Shown piece by piece: positions 1-7,476 of a DNA stretch of 13,522 nucleotides. Position numbers and translations under genes: made by a program. A model generated the notes under the pieces. It searched no databases. It was given only the letters and a program-made list of their open reading frames with translations, and was not told the origin of the DNA. Each line of letters begins with the position of its first letter. Position 1 is the first letter of the stretch. Source of the stretch: Bacteriovorax sp. (GTDB lineage: Bacteria; Bdellovibrionota; Bacteriovoracia; Bacteriovoracales; Bacteriovoracaceae); contig JAURXW010000508.1 in assembly GCA_030654205.1 (NCBI GenBank), positions 1 to 13,522 on the forward strand, given 5' to 3'.

Positions 1-330
1 AAAAAAGAAGTAGCAGATGGCTGGGAGCTTTTTTCATTAATGCTTGAAAGTGAAATCATGGCGGCAGTTTTCTATAAAGTTGAAGGTGACTCACTTCTTA
101 CTAAGAACACTGCAATCAAAATCACCCACCAAGGTAGTGGATTTTCACACACTATCAAAGAATTTTTTGAAAAAGTGGCCCGTGAAAAGGGGCTAAAAAA
201 AATATATCACTACTGTCGAATCGATAATTTTAGAATGTATTCATTGAACGAAAGTCATCAATACAAGAAGACACCAAAGAAATTAGGACCCGAAGGTTTG
301 GTCGTTGAATGGGTAAAATTACTTAAATAA
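1..330 (+). CDS. C-terminal part of a GNAT-like N-acetyltransferase (5' end outside window)
   Basis: The reading frame is open from the first base, so the ATG at 40 is internal and the true start lies upstream. The visible 109 residues have the look of the C-terminal half of a GNAT fold. A strand rich in hydrophobics (IMAAVFYKV) is followed by an acetyl-CoA-binding-loop-like HQGSGFS, then a helix (IKEFFEKVAREKGLKKIY) and the typical late GNAT pattern IDNFRMYSLNESHQYKK, which matches the usual DN-x-x-M-x-x-LNE-x-x-GYKK with Gly replaced by Gln. GNAT enzymes transfer an acetyl group from acetyl-CoA to an amine, but no substrate can be named. The gene ends with TAA and no convincing terminator follows. 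The family call rests on pattern recognition of a partial protein, so another fold is possible. Confidence 0.55.
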   Translation, partial: KKEVADGWELFSLMLESEIMAAVFYKVEGDSLLTKNTAIKITHQGSGFSHTIKEFFEKVAREKGLKKIYHYCRIDNFRMYSLNESHQYKKTPKKLGPEGLVVEWVKLLK

Positions 331-541
331 TCTGTTTTCTCTAGGAGAATTTTAGAATTTTCTAAGAAGCCCCTAGGAGTCCCCAGTGAAGAAAAAAGTA
401 AAAAAATGATTTTTCCTATAGACATGATGAAAACTTTCAAGCAATAATTTATATATAAGAGAGTTTTACTAGGGAAAAGAAAAAAATACTGAAGATAAAA
501 TGATACATAATAAAGACAAAGTTTCTTTTTCATTAACAACT

Positions 542-565
542 TTAGACTCGACAACAACAGTCTAA
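542..565 (+). promoter_or_regulatory. 7-bp inverted repeat in the leader of the SWIB gene
   Basis: TTAGACT (542-548) and AGTCTAA (559-565) are perfect reverse complements around a 10-base loop, and the element ends 7 bases before the Shine-Dalgarno sequence. It could be a leader-mRNA hairpin or an operator. There is no following T-run strong enough to make it a terminator. The related core TTAGAC/GTCTAA recurs at 13078-13099. Confidence 0.4.
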
Positions 566-572
566 TTTTAAC

Positions 573-578
573 GGAGGA
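573..578 (+). promoter_or_regulatory. Strong ribosome binding site of the SWIB gene
   Basis: GGAGGA lies 7 bases before the ATG at 586. This is the best Shine-Dalgarno match in the window and fits a highly translated gene. Confidence 0.75.
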
Positions 579-585
579 TCCTCGA

Positions 586-1074
586 ATGGCAGTAAAGAAA
601 AAAGCTACTAAGAAAGTTGCACCAAAAGCTACAAAAAAAGCAGCTCCAAAAGCAGCTCCAAAAGCTACTAAAAAAGCAGCTCCAAAAGCTACAAAAAAAG
701 CAGCTCCAAAAGCTACTAAAAAAGCAGCTCCAAAAAAAGTAGTAGCTAAAAAAGTTGCAGCTCCAAAAGCTACAAAAAAAGTTGCAGCTCCAAAAGCTCC
801 TAAAGCACCAAAAGTTAAAACTGCTAGAAAGCCAAATGCAGCTTTCATGAAAGCACTTACTCCTTCAGCTATCCTTGCTGAAATCGTTGGAGCTAAGCCA
901 CTTCCAAGAACTCAAGTAGTTTCTAAAATTTGGGAATACATCAAGAAGCATAATCTTCAAAACCCAAAAAACAAAAGAAACATCCTTGCTGACGAAAAAC
1001 TAGCTAAACTTTTTGGAAAAAAAGAAGTAACTATGTTCGAACTTGCAGGAATCGTTGGAAAACACCTTTCTTAA
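586..1074 (+). CDS. Histone-H1-like tail fused to a SWIB/MDM2 domain, chromatin-type protein
   Basis: This 162-residue protein has two parts. Residues 1-82 are almost only Lys, Ala, Pro, Thr and Val, with repeated ATKKAAPK octapeptides, like the C-terminal tail of histone H1. Residues about 84-160 fit the SWIB/MDM2 fold (MKALTPSAILAEIVG, then PLPRTQVVSKIWEYIKKHNL, DEKLAKLFG and a hydrophobic C-terminal helix). SWIB domains are known from eukaryotic SWI/SNF subunits and from chlamydial and some other bacterial proteins. The basic tail should bind DNA without sequence preference, so a nucleoid-compacting or architectural role is inferred. There is no signal peptide or membrane segment. Ala is encoded by GCT/GCA and Lys mostly by AAA, unlike the GCC use of neighbouring genes. 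Together with the strong ribosome binding site and terminator this suggests high expression. It is monocistronic. Confidence 0.88.
   Translation: MAVKKKATKKVAPKATKKAAPKAAPKATKKAAPKATKKAAPKATKKAAPKKVVAKKVAAPKATKKVAAPKAPKAPKVKTARKPNAAFMKALTPSAILAEIVGAKPLPRTQVVSKIWEYIKKHNLQNPKNKRNILADEKLAKLFGKKEVTMFELAGIVGKHLS
628..735 (+). repeat. 24-base tandem repeat coding ATKKAAPK in the basic tail
   Basis: Three perfect-phase units (664-687, 688-711, 712-735) and a related fourth at 628-651 encode Ala-Thr-Lys-Lys-Ala-Ala-Pro-Lys. The Thr codon alternates ACA, ACT, ACA, ACT along the units, which suggests growth by duplication of unit pairs. The period is a multiple of three, so change in copy number would lengthen or shorten the tail without breaking the frame. 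Confidence 0.8.
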
Positions 1075-1104
1075 TTAATTCTCACTAAGAGCTTTAATAT
1101 AAAG

Positions 1105-1133
1105 GCCCACTTGAAAAAGTGGGCTTTTTTTTT
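1105..1133 (+). terminator. Rho-independent terminator of the SWIB gene
   Basis: GCCCACTT (1105-1112) pairs with AAGTGGGC (1117-1124) across a GAAA loop, followed by nine T residues (1125-1133). It lies 30 bases after the stop codon. The convergent minus-strand gene has its stop codon in the T-run, so the same hairpin sits just past that gene. On the minus strand only a broken T-rich stretch follows the stem, so it probably works weakly in that direction. Confidence 0.92.
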
Positions 1134-2367
1134 ACTTTTTAATACCAGAATATTGGCTTTCAACTGAATCACTAATCCAAGGCGTACTTTGTCCCTTAGA
1201 TTCCTTTTTGATGGTCTGAGCGGCCTTTAAGAACTCATTGCATTGATAGCTTGAGCTGACGTTCTGAGATTGTGTGCCAGAGTTTGTAATAAACTTAATA
1301 CATGTAAGGCCGTAGTAGTTTAGATATTCTGGAAAATTTTTAGCAAATAAATTGATAATTGCTTTGTGTCTTGGAAGATTGGGATCTTTAAAAATTTTAT
1401 CGGGTATGATCGGTAGCTTTTCAATTTGAGTTAAGAGCTTTTGTCTTTTAGTAAAATTCTCACCCAGGGCTTCAATTTTTTTCCATGCAATATTCATTTT
1501 GTCCCCAACAACGGGGCCATCGAGCAGATACAAAACAGCAAAGAGATCGGATTCTTCTTGGCTTAATTTACCCTTTGATTCAAGAATATTTAAGGCCATT
1601 TCTTTTTCAAGCCCGTTGCTCTTTATAGATGTGAGCATTTCTTTCAGAGGCAAAACCATTTCGTTAAAACAGCTCTCTGGTATAATTTTATTCACTAAAG
1701 ATTTATAATCTCCGGAAAATTCTGCACTAAAAACTTCACCGTAAAGCTTATTCATAACAGCTTGTTGCACATTGGCTTTTTTACAATATAAAGTTGCAAC
1801 CGAATCTCGAACGACAACCTCATAATAGGGCCAAAGAGAAATATTGGTATTATTTGCTTCTAAAATGATAGCTAAGTCCATTCCCATATCGGGATCTTTT
1901 TTTGAAAAGATCCAAAAGGAATTAAGTTGGTCTGCACAAGTGTTTTTATCGATATTCTCTGCAACTAAAGCCGCTTTGCGGAAACATTCTGTAAAATATT
2001 TCTTAGCAAAAAGAGATCGTTTAAATTGAAATAATTCATCGCTACTCAAAGCGGATGAGCGCTCGATTTGTTCGATTTGCCTATAACTTAAAATTGAGAA
2101 GTCCCGAGTTTTTATTTTATAATCAACTAATCCCACGGCAATGTTTTGATACATGTCTTTCCAATGGCGGGCCCGCTCACTTGGGCGAATGTCATTGACA
2201 TGGAGGAGGAACTCTTCAAAGTTTTTTTCTTTTTCCAGGACTTCGAGGTCTTTGAGTTCATAAAAAACTTGAGCATGGGCGCTAAAGTTTATTGATTGAA
2301 CGAGAATGATTAATATCGAAGAAATCGTCATATTAAAAATTCTATGAACTCCATGCGGTTTAGTCAA
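1132..2367 (-). CDS. Predicted exported protein of unknown function
   Basis: The product (411 residues from a TTG, or 399 from the ATG at 2331) begins with a signal peptide: a hydrophobic stretch SSILIILVQSINF followed by SAHA and Q, a good signal peptidase I site after residue 32 of the long form. There is no lipobox, so a periplasmic or secreted soluble protein is likely. The mature part is mainly helical and charged, with scattered cysteines, and matches no family I can name. Start choice is unsure. Neither start has a good Shine-Dalgarno sequence. The TTG form gives the signal peptide positive residues (Lys3, Arg9), while the ATG form MTISS has none. A TAAAAT at 2368-2373 on the minus strand could be a -10 box serving the ATG start. 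The gene converges on the SWIB gene and diverges from putA. Confidence 0.75.
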   Translation of the reverse strand: MTKPHGVHRIFNMTISSILIILVQSINFSAHAQVFYELKDLEVLEKEKNFEEFLLHVNDIRPSERARHWKDMYQNIAVGLVDYKIKTRDFSILSYRQIEQIERSSALSSDELFQFKRSLFAKKYFTECFRKAALVAENIDKNTCADQLNSFWIFSKKDPDMGMDLAIILEANNTNISLWPYYEVVVRDSVATLYCKKANVQQAVMNKLYGEVFSAEFSGDYKSLVNKIIPESCFNEMVLPLKEMLTSIKSNGLEKEMALNILESKGKLSQEESDLFAVLYLLDGPVVGDKMNIAWKKIEALGENFTKRQKLLTQIEKLPIIPDKIFKDPNLPRHKAIINLFAKNFPEYLNYYGLTCIKFITNSGTQSQNVSSSYQCNEFLKAAQTIKKESKGQSTPWISDSVESQYSGIKK

Positions 2368-2415
2368 ATTTTAGAAGGTTAATGTGTCGAATTATTGGCT
2401 TTACAGCTAGTGCTT

Positions 2416-2443
2416 TTGAGTCAATTGCGATACTTTGTATACC
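2416..2443 (+). promoter_or_regulatory. Candidate promoter of the putA operon
   Basis: TTGAGT (2416-2421) and TATACC (2438-2443) are separated by 16 bases and lie 28 bases before the putA start codon. The location fits a start of putA at 2472 and would place the upstream in-frame ATG at 2382 before the promoter. The match to the housekeeping consensus is moderate. Confidence 0.35.
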
Positions 2444-2461
2444 GATTAGACTATCTTTTTT

Positions 2462-2466
2462 GGAGG
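2462..2466 (+). promoter_or_regulatory. Shine-Dalgarno site that fixes the putA start
   Basis: GGAGG lies 5 bases before the ATG at 2472. The in-frame ATG at 2382, 90 bases upstream, has no such site (TTAGAAGGTTA only abuts it), so 2472 is the preferred start. Confidence 0.7.
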
Positions 2467-2471
2467 CAATA

Positions 2472-5400
2472 ATGTTGAAGGTTTTACCATCAAGGCCAGA
2501 AGACTTTCTTTTATCACTTCAGTCAGCAGAGCAATTAGAGTGGAGAATTTATTTTTATAAAGATTTCTCTTCGCTTTTAGTTGATTCACATAAAAAGCTT
2601 AATGCAGATGTTTGGGATATTTTAGCTCCTTTTTTATTGTTGTCTAAAGTAGATTTTAGAATTCAGTTAACTGTTCGAGGAACACCCTTTTTAGTAGGAT
2701 TCTTTTTTAAAAATAAAGAAATTCGTTTTTTTACTCCTAAACTCTCGCAAGAACTCTTTTTGCTTCAACAAAGTGATATTCTTGATCTCAATCTTGAAAT
2801 TATTAAAGAATTGCGAAAACATACAGAGATGGCCGCAAGTCTTCAGTTTCAACATTTTCCTTCAGTCATTGAATCACTTATAACTACCAATGGGCTTCCT
2901 GATTTATTTAATGACAAGCGCTTTGCTCCAGTGGAAGTTCGCTCTCAAGAAATAATTAAAAAACTTTTAGGGCGAGTTAATGAATACCGTCCAAGTCTTT
3001 TTGAGGATGTTTCAGATTTCGGTTTAGGCTTGACCGCTCAATATGCATTATTGCGAATTCATCTTCTAAAGTTTTTAGCCATTCTTCCTTCGCTTGATCA
3101 TGATAAAAAAGGCACTGAAGTCAAAAGAATTTTACTTGAATCCTTATTTAGATTTTTAAATGATAATAAAAAAGCTCGTCATTTAAAAAAGAAAGGGCAA
3201 GAGAGATCTCTGCCGAGTCGATATACATTTGGTATTAAGATTATTTATTACGCGGCCCTTATTTGCCCTGCGTTTCCTCTGACAGCTCTAGTTCGCAAAA
3301 GTGTTCGCCTGATGGCCAAAAGGTTTATAGCTGGTGAGTCGATTGAAAAAGCGGACAAATCCCTTAAGAGCTTAAGCTTAACTTCTAGGGACGTTACCCT
3401 AGATCAGTTGGGAGAATTAGTTGTATCAGAGCGCGAAGCTGATCACTATAAAAATGAAGTTCTAAAATTAGTTAATGGTTTTTCTTTGCATGTAAAAAAA
3501 GGTGAAAAGAATATTGCAGGTATAAACCGCGCACATGTTTCGATTAAAGTATCAGCTCTTTGTTCTGACTTTAAACCACATGCTCCAGATTATACTTATA
3601 GTTTGGTGGCCCCTCGCTTAAAAGAAATTTTATTGGCCGCGAAGGCCGAAGATGTTTTTATCAATATCGATGCTGAACATTACCATTACCGCGATATTGT
3701 TTTTAAAATTTATAAACGCGTACTTTTAGAAACACCCGAACTTATAGATTATCAGTCGACCGGAATTGTTATTCAAGCCTATCTTCGAGATGCCTCAATT
3801 CACTTACAAGAAATAATAGCACTTGCTAATGAGCGTGGATTAACCATGCCTGTGCGTTTGGTTAAAGGGGCCTATTGGGATGCTGAAACAGTTGAAGGCG
3901 ATGCTCACAATTTTAATGCTCCTCAGTTTTTGAATAAAGAAGAAACAGATATTCACTTTAGACAACTAATTATTAAAATTTATGAGTCTCATCCCCATTT
4001 AAAATTGGCGCTTGCTTCTCATAATTTTTCTGATCACGCTTTTGCTGAAGCGGCCAAAGAAATTCTCTATCCAGAAGTGGGAGAAATAGAGCATCAATGT
4101 TTACATATGACTTATGAGGCCCTTTCGACGGCATTGGCAAAAATGAAATGGGCCACTAGGAATTATGTTCCGGTTGGAAGTCTTTTGGTTGGTATGGCCT
4201 ATTTAGTAAGACGAATTATGGAAAACTCCTCGCAGGTAGGTGTTCTAACGATTATGCGCTCTCATAAAAAGCATATGACATTGCAATCCCCATACGCTAT
4301 TCATAAAAAGAAAAAAAATGATGGAAAATTGGTTTATGATTTATCAGTTTCAAAATTAGAAGATGAATTTTTTAACGTTTCTCCACTAAGACTTTATTTA
4401 GATAATGAAAGAATTTGGCTTGAAAAAGCAATGGATTCATTTAAACAGCATGAGCTTGGACGAGAATATCAAAATAATTTTGAACTAGCAGGTGATTGGA
4501 CCACAATTATTTCAAGTTCTAATCCCAAAACAATTGTTGGAAAAATTCGTTTTGCCAATATGGATGATGCCAAACATGCTTTAGAGACGATTGATAATAG
4601 TTATAATAATGGAAAATGGGCCAATACTAAATGGCCATTTAGAACTGCGATGCTGGTAAAGGCCGCGGGCCTCATGCTAGCAAGAAGAAATGAGTTATCA
4701 GCACTTATTGTTTATGAAGCCGGAAAATCAATCAGTGAAGCATTGGCCGACGTTGATGAGGCCATTGATTTTTTAAATTTTTACGCTCGCACTGAAGCTT
4801 ATCTTCAAAGAAATTTTTCTGATTTAACTTCTAGAGGACCTACTGTTGTTATTTCGCCTTGGAATTTTCCAATCGCCATTCCTTGCGGCATGGTCGCCAG
4901 CGCTCTCGTTTCTGGTAATACTGTTATTTTAAAATCAGCTGAACAAACTCCATTAATTACTCAACTATTAGTTGATCTTCTTCATGAATCGGGAGTTCCA
5001 CAAGATGTACTTATTCATCTTCCGGGAGTTGGAGAAACGATTGGGGATTATCTGGTGCGCGATGAGCGTATATCCACAATTGTTTTTACAGGTTCTAAGC
5101 CTGTTGGAATGTTCATCTCTTCTATTGCAAGAAAAAGAATTTATAAAAATAAGTTAACGGAAAAAACTTATTTAGTTAAGGCCATTACAGAAATGGGCGG
5201 TAAGAATGCGGTGATAGTTACCCAGAATGCAGAGCTAGACGAGACCGTTTCAGGAATTCTTTATTCAGCATTTGGGCATGCAGGACAGAAGTGTTCGGCT
5301 TGCTCAAGAGTTATTGTTCACAATTCACTTAAAGCTAAATTAATTGAACGACTAAAAGAAGCAAGTTCCGATTTAAAAGTAGGTGAGTCTTATAAATTAG

Positions 5401-6653
5401 ATACAACTGTTAATCCTGTTATCTCAAGAGTTGACCAAATAAGATTGCGTGAAAGTGTGGCCCAAGCAAGTCTTGAAGCCCTTAATCACGGAGGCTCCGT
5501 TATTCTTGATCGCTCTAATGAAGATCTTCCAGGGTTTTGTGTGGGTCCTGTTTTAATAGAACTTCCTTATGAGCGTGCTTTTGATCGCCAAAGTTTTGCG
5601 GGCAAAGAACTCTTTGGACCAGTTGTCCATATTATGGGCTTTAATACGCTAGATGAAGCGGCTAAACTTTATAATAGTACTGATTTTGCTTTGACTGGTG
5701 GAATATTTAGTCAATCACAAAACGATATTGATTATTTATTAACAAAACTTGAATCTGGAAATATTTACGTCAACCGTACAGTGACAGGGGCCCGTGTGGC
5801 CATTGAGCCTTTTGGTGGATTTAAACTTTCTGGCTCAGGACCTAAGGCCGGTGGCCGCCATTATGTTTTGAGCCTACATCAAATTCATGAAGCAAGCTTT
5901 GAAAAAAGCCAAAACCAAGTGAGTTATCCAGTTGATGAAGGAAATGATTTTCATTTTGATCTAGCTCGTCCTTCTAAGTTATCTATTAATTCAAGAAAAG
6001 ATAGAATTGAAAAATTCCTTGATCATTTTATTTCAAATTTTGAAACTCATTATCAAGGAATTTATGGAAATTATAAAGAGCCGCTTCGCGATTATAAAAA
6101 ATGGTTAAGTAAAAACTTTATCAACTTTATGGAGCGCGAACATAAAAACCGCGTGATTCCTGGGCAATTAAGTTTTAATAATTATAATTTATTTGCAGAG
6201 CATGCCGTATTGGTGGCCACAACTGACCGACCAGAGCTTAAAACATTGATACAAATTTTTTCATGTCTTTCGGTTGGAACTGGCCTTACTGTTTTGGCCC
6301 GCAATAAAAATGCATTTCATTGGTGGCAAGGGCTTCGTGATTTATTTTATCAAGCAGGATTTTCTAAAGAAAATTTAGATGTAAAACTAGTAAGTTCCAA
6401 AGATTTATCGCGTTCACTTAATTCTAATAAACTTTCAGTTATTATTTATGATGGAGTTTTAAGTGATTATGATCTACATGTCGGAAGTGTATTAGATGAT
6501 GGAAAAAATGATTTGCGTATGAAACTCATTTTAACAACCGCAGATAATTTTAAAGCAGTTGATTTTTATCATCAGACACTTAATTTTATTTGGGTTAGAT
6601 CTTTGGCCGTAAATACTATGAGGCATGGAGCTCCACTGGATTTAGAGTTTTAG
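2472..6653 (+). CDS. putA: Bifunctional proline dehydrogenase / pyrroline-5-carboxylate dehydrogenase
   Basis: PutA oxidises proline to P5C with FAD (electrons to quinone), then P5C semialdehyde to glutamate with NAD+. Numbering is from the 2472 start (1393 residues). The proline dehydrogenase barrel shows VSIKVSAL (about 356), GIVIQAYLRD (431), RLVKGAYWDAE (462-472) and PVGSLLVG...YLVRR (567-581), with Arg580/581 in the place of the proline-carboxylate-binding arginines. The aldehyde dehydrogenase domain has PWNFP (796-800), FTGS (872), catalytic-type Glu907 in TEMGGKNA, nucleophile Cys941 in GHAGQKCSA, ELFGPV (1046) and PFGG (1113). No ribbon-helix-helix DNA-binding domain is present, so it should not repress its own gene. 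Residues 1141-1393 match the position of the C-terminal ALDH-like domain of long PutAs. Residues 1 to about 140 are an extension I do not recognise. It is the first gene of an operon with proC, 8 bases apart. Confidence 0.95.
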   Translation: MLKVLPSRPEDFLLSLQSAEQLEWRIYFYKDFSSLLVDSHKKLNADVWDILAPFLLLSKVDFRIQLTVRGTPFLVGFFFKNKEIRFFTPKLSQELFLLQQSDILDLNLEIIKELRKHTEMAASLQFQHFPSVIESLITTNGLPDLFNDKRFAPVEVRSQEIIKKLLGRVNEYRPSLFEDVSDFGLGLTAQYALLRIHLLKFLAILPSLDHDKKGTEVKRILLESLFRFLNDNKKARHLKKKGQERSLPSRYTFGIKIIYYAALICPAFPLTALVRKSVRLMAKRFIAGESIEKADKSLKSLSLTSRDVTLDQLGELVVSEREADHYKNEVLKLVNGFSLHVKKGEKNIAGINRAHVSIKVSALCSDFKPHAPDYTYSLVAPRLKEILLAAKAEDVFINIDAEHYHYRDIVFKIYKRVLLETPELIDYQSTGIVIQAYLRDASIHLQEIIALANERGLTMPVRLVKGAYWDAETVEGDAHNFNAPQFLNKEETDIHFRQLIIKIYESHPHLKLALASHNFSDHAFAEAAKEILYPEVGEIEHQCLHMTYEALSTALAKMKWATRNYVPVGSLLVGMAYLVRRIMENSSQVGVLTIMRSHKKHMTLQSPYAIHKKKKNDGKLVYDLSVSKLEDEFFNVSPLRLYLDNERIWLEKAMDSFKQHELGREYQNNFELAGDWTTIISSSNPKTIVGKIRFANMDDAKHALETIDNSYNNGKWANTKWPFRTAMLVKAAGLMLARRNELSALIVYEAGKSISEALADVDEAIDFLNFYARTEAYLQRNFSDLTSRGPTVVISPWNFPIAIPCGMVASALVSGNTVILKSAEQTPLITQLLVDLLHESGVPQDVLIHLPGVGETIGDYLVRDERISTIVFTGSKPVGMFISSIARKRIYKNKLTEKTYLVKAITEMGGKNAVIVTQNAELDETVSGILYSAFGHAGQKCSACSRVIVHNSLKAKLIERLKEASSDLKVGESYKLDTTVNPVISRVDQIRLRESVAQASLEALNHGGSVILDRSNEDLPGFCVGPVLIELPYERAFDRQSFAGKELFGPVVHIMGFNTLDEAAKLYNSTDFALTGGIFSQSQNDIDYLLTKLESGNIYVNRTVTGARVAIEPFGGFKLSGSGPKAGGRHYVLSLHQIHEASFEKSQNQVSYPVDEGNDFHFDLARPSKLSINSRKDRIEKFLDHFISNFETHYQGIYGNYKEPLRDYKKWLSKNFINFMEREHKNRVIPGQLSFNNYNLFAEHAVLVATTDRPELKTLIQIFSCLSVGTGLTVLARNKNAFHWWQGLRDLFYQAGFSKENLDVKLVSSKDLSRSLNSNKLSVIIYDGVLSDYDLHVGSVLDDGKNDLRMKLILTTADNFKAVDFYHQTLNFIWVRSLAVNTMRHGAPLDLEF

Positions 6654-6661
6654 GATAAAAG

Positions 6662-7462
6662 ATGGCAAATTTAAAAATTGGCGTTTTTGGTTGTGGAAAT
6701 ATGGGGCGTGCTCTCGTGCAAGCAATGAATGCACAATGGCCCAAGACTGAGTTTTTTCTCTATACCCCAAGTATCACTAAGGCACAGGACTTGGCCCAAG
6801 TTGTTGGTGGAGTTTGCCTTAAACAAATAGAAGAAATGCCAAAGGATTTAGACTGGTATTTACTGGCCTTTAAACCTCAAAGCTTAGGTGATTTTCAATT
6901 TAGTTTTAATGGTGATTCAAAAATTATTTCTGTTTTAGCAGGAGTTAAAGTTCTTAAATTAAGTGAAAAGTTTAAAGTTAAAAAAATTGCACGCCTTATG
7001 CCTAACACACCTTCCGCATTGGGAGCTGGGGCCAATCTTCATTTTTTTAACACTACTTTTAATCCTGACGAAATTGCAGAAATATATTCATTATTACAGG
7101 CCACAGGAAAAATATTTCCAATGAGTAGTGAAGAAGATCTCGACATAAGTACTGCTTTTAGTGGTTCAGGGCCTGCTTTAATATTTGAATTAGCAAGAAT
7201 ATTTGAATCTGAACTAACTAGACTTACAGAGGGAAGAGTTCCCGCAAAAGAAATCATTGCTCAAACATTTTTTGGGAGTTCCACTCTTATGAACTCTGCA
7301 CTTCAAAAAGAAATTAGTTTTGAGGAACTGCGCAATCAAGTAACGTCCAAAAAAGGAGTTACCTACGAAGCTCTAGAAGTCTTGCAAGCTAATAAGCTTC
7401 AATCCATTTTTGCCAGTGCTTTTGCAGCGGCCTATAAACGAACATTAGAACTTTCAAAATAA
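6662..7462 (+). CDS. proC: Pyrroline-5-carboxylate reductase
   Basis: ProC reduces P5C to proline with NAD(P)H, the last step of proline synthesis in the cytoplasm. The 266 residues match the family length of about 270. Seen are the nucleotide-binding motif GVFGCGNMG (7-15), the RLMPNTP motif with GAG (111-123), SGSGPA (167-172) and the C-terminal QVTSKKGVTYEAL (226-238). This last one is normally VTSPGGTT, so Pro-Gly is replaced by Lys-Lys. The start ATG follows the putA stop by 8 bases, and the Shine-Dalgarno AGGA overlaps that TAG stop, a sign of translational coupling. Being coupled to putA is odd because the two enzymes run opposite reactions on the same intermediate. Confidence 0.95.
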   Translation: MANLKIGVFGCGNMGRALVQAMNAQWPKTEFFLYTPSITKAQDLAQVVGGVCLKQIEEMPKDLDWYLLAFKPQSLGDFQFSFNGDSKIISVLAGVKVLKLSEKFKVKKIARLMPNTPSALGAGANLHFFNTTFNPDEIAEIYSLLQATGKIFPMSSEEDLDISTAFSGSGPALIFELARIFESELTRLTEGRVPAKEIIAQTFFGSSTLMNSALQKEISFEELRNQVTSKKGVTYEALEVLQANKLQSIFASAFAAAYKRTLELSK

Positions 7463-7476
7463 ATAAGGATATACTC

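Larger units (their letters stand above)
331..585. other. AT-rich intergenic region upstream of the SWIB gene
   Basis: These 255 bases hold no credible gene on either strand. CTAGGAG occurs twice (341-347 and 373-379), and CTAGG/CCTAG could form only a weak 5-bp stem. Several AT-rich hexamers resemble -10 boxes, such as TATATA near 450 and CATAAT near 507-512, but none has a good -35 partner. The promoter of the downstream gene must lie here but cannot be fixed by eye. The clearest structure is the 7-bp dyad at 542-565. Confidence 0.5.

Noticed and set aside
40..330. A complete 96-residue gene starting at the ATG at 40
   Set aside because: The frame stays open to base 1, and the visible part looks like the C-terminal half of a larger GNAT-type protein, so this ATG is internal.
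586..760. The 24-base repeats as a CRISPR-like or non-coding repeat array
   Set aside because: The units are contiguous without spacers and encode a regular basic peptide in frame with a real gene.
258..848. Open frame on the minus strand, 196 codons, Ala/Phe-rich
   Set aside because: It is the antisense shadow of the SWIB gene's Lys/Ala repeat and has no ribosome binding site or sensible protein features.
2382..2471. N-terminal 30 residues of putA from the upstream ATG
   Set aside because: There is no ribosome binding site before 2382, a candidate promoter lies downstream of it, and GGAGG is well placed before 2472.
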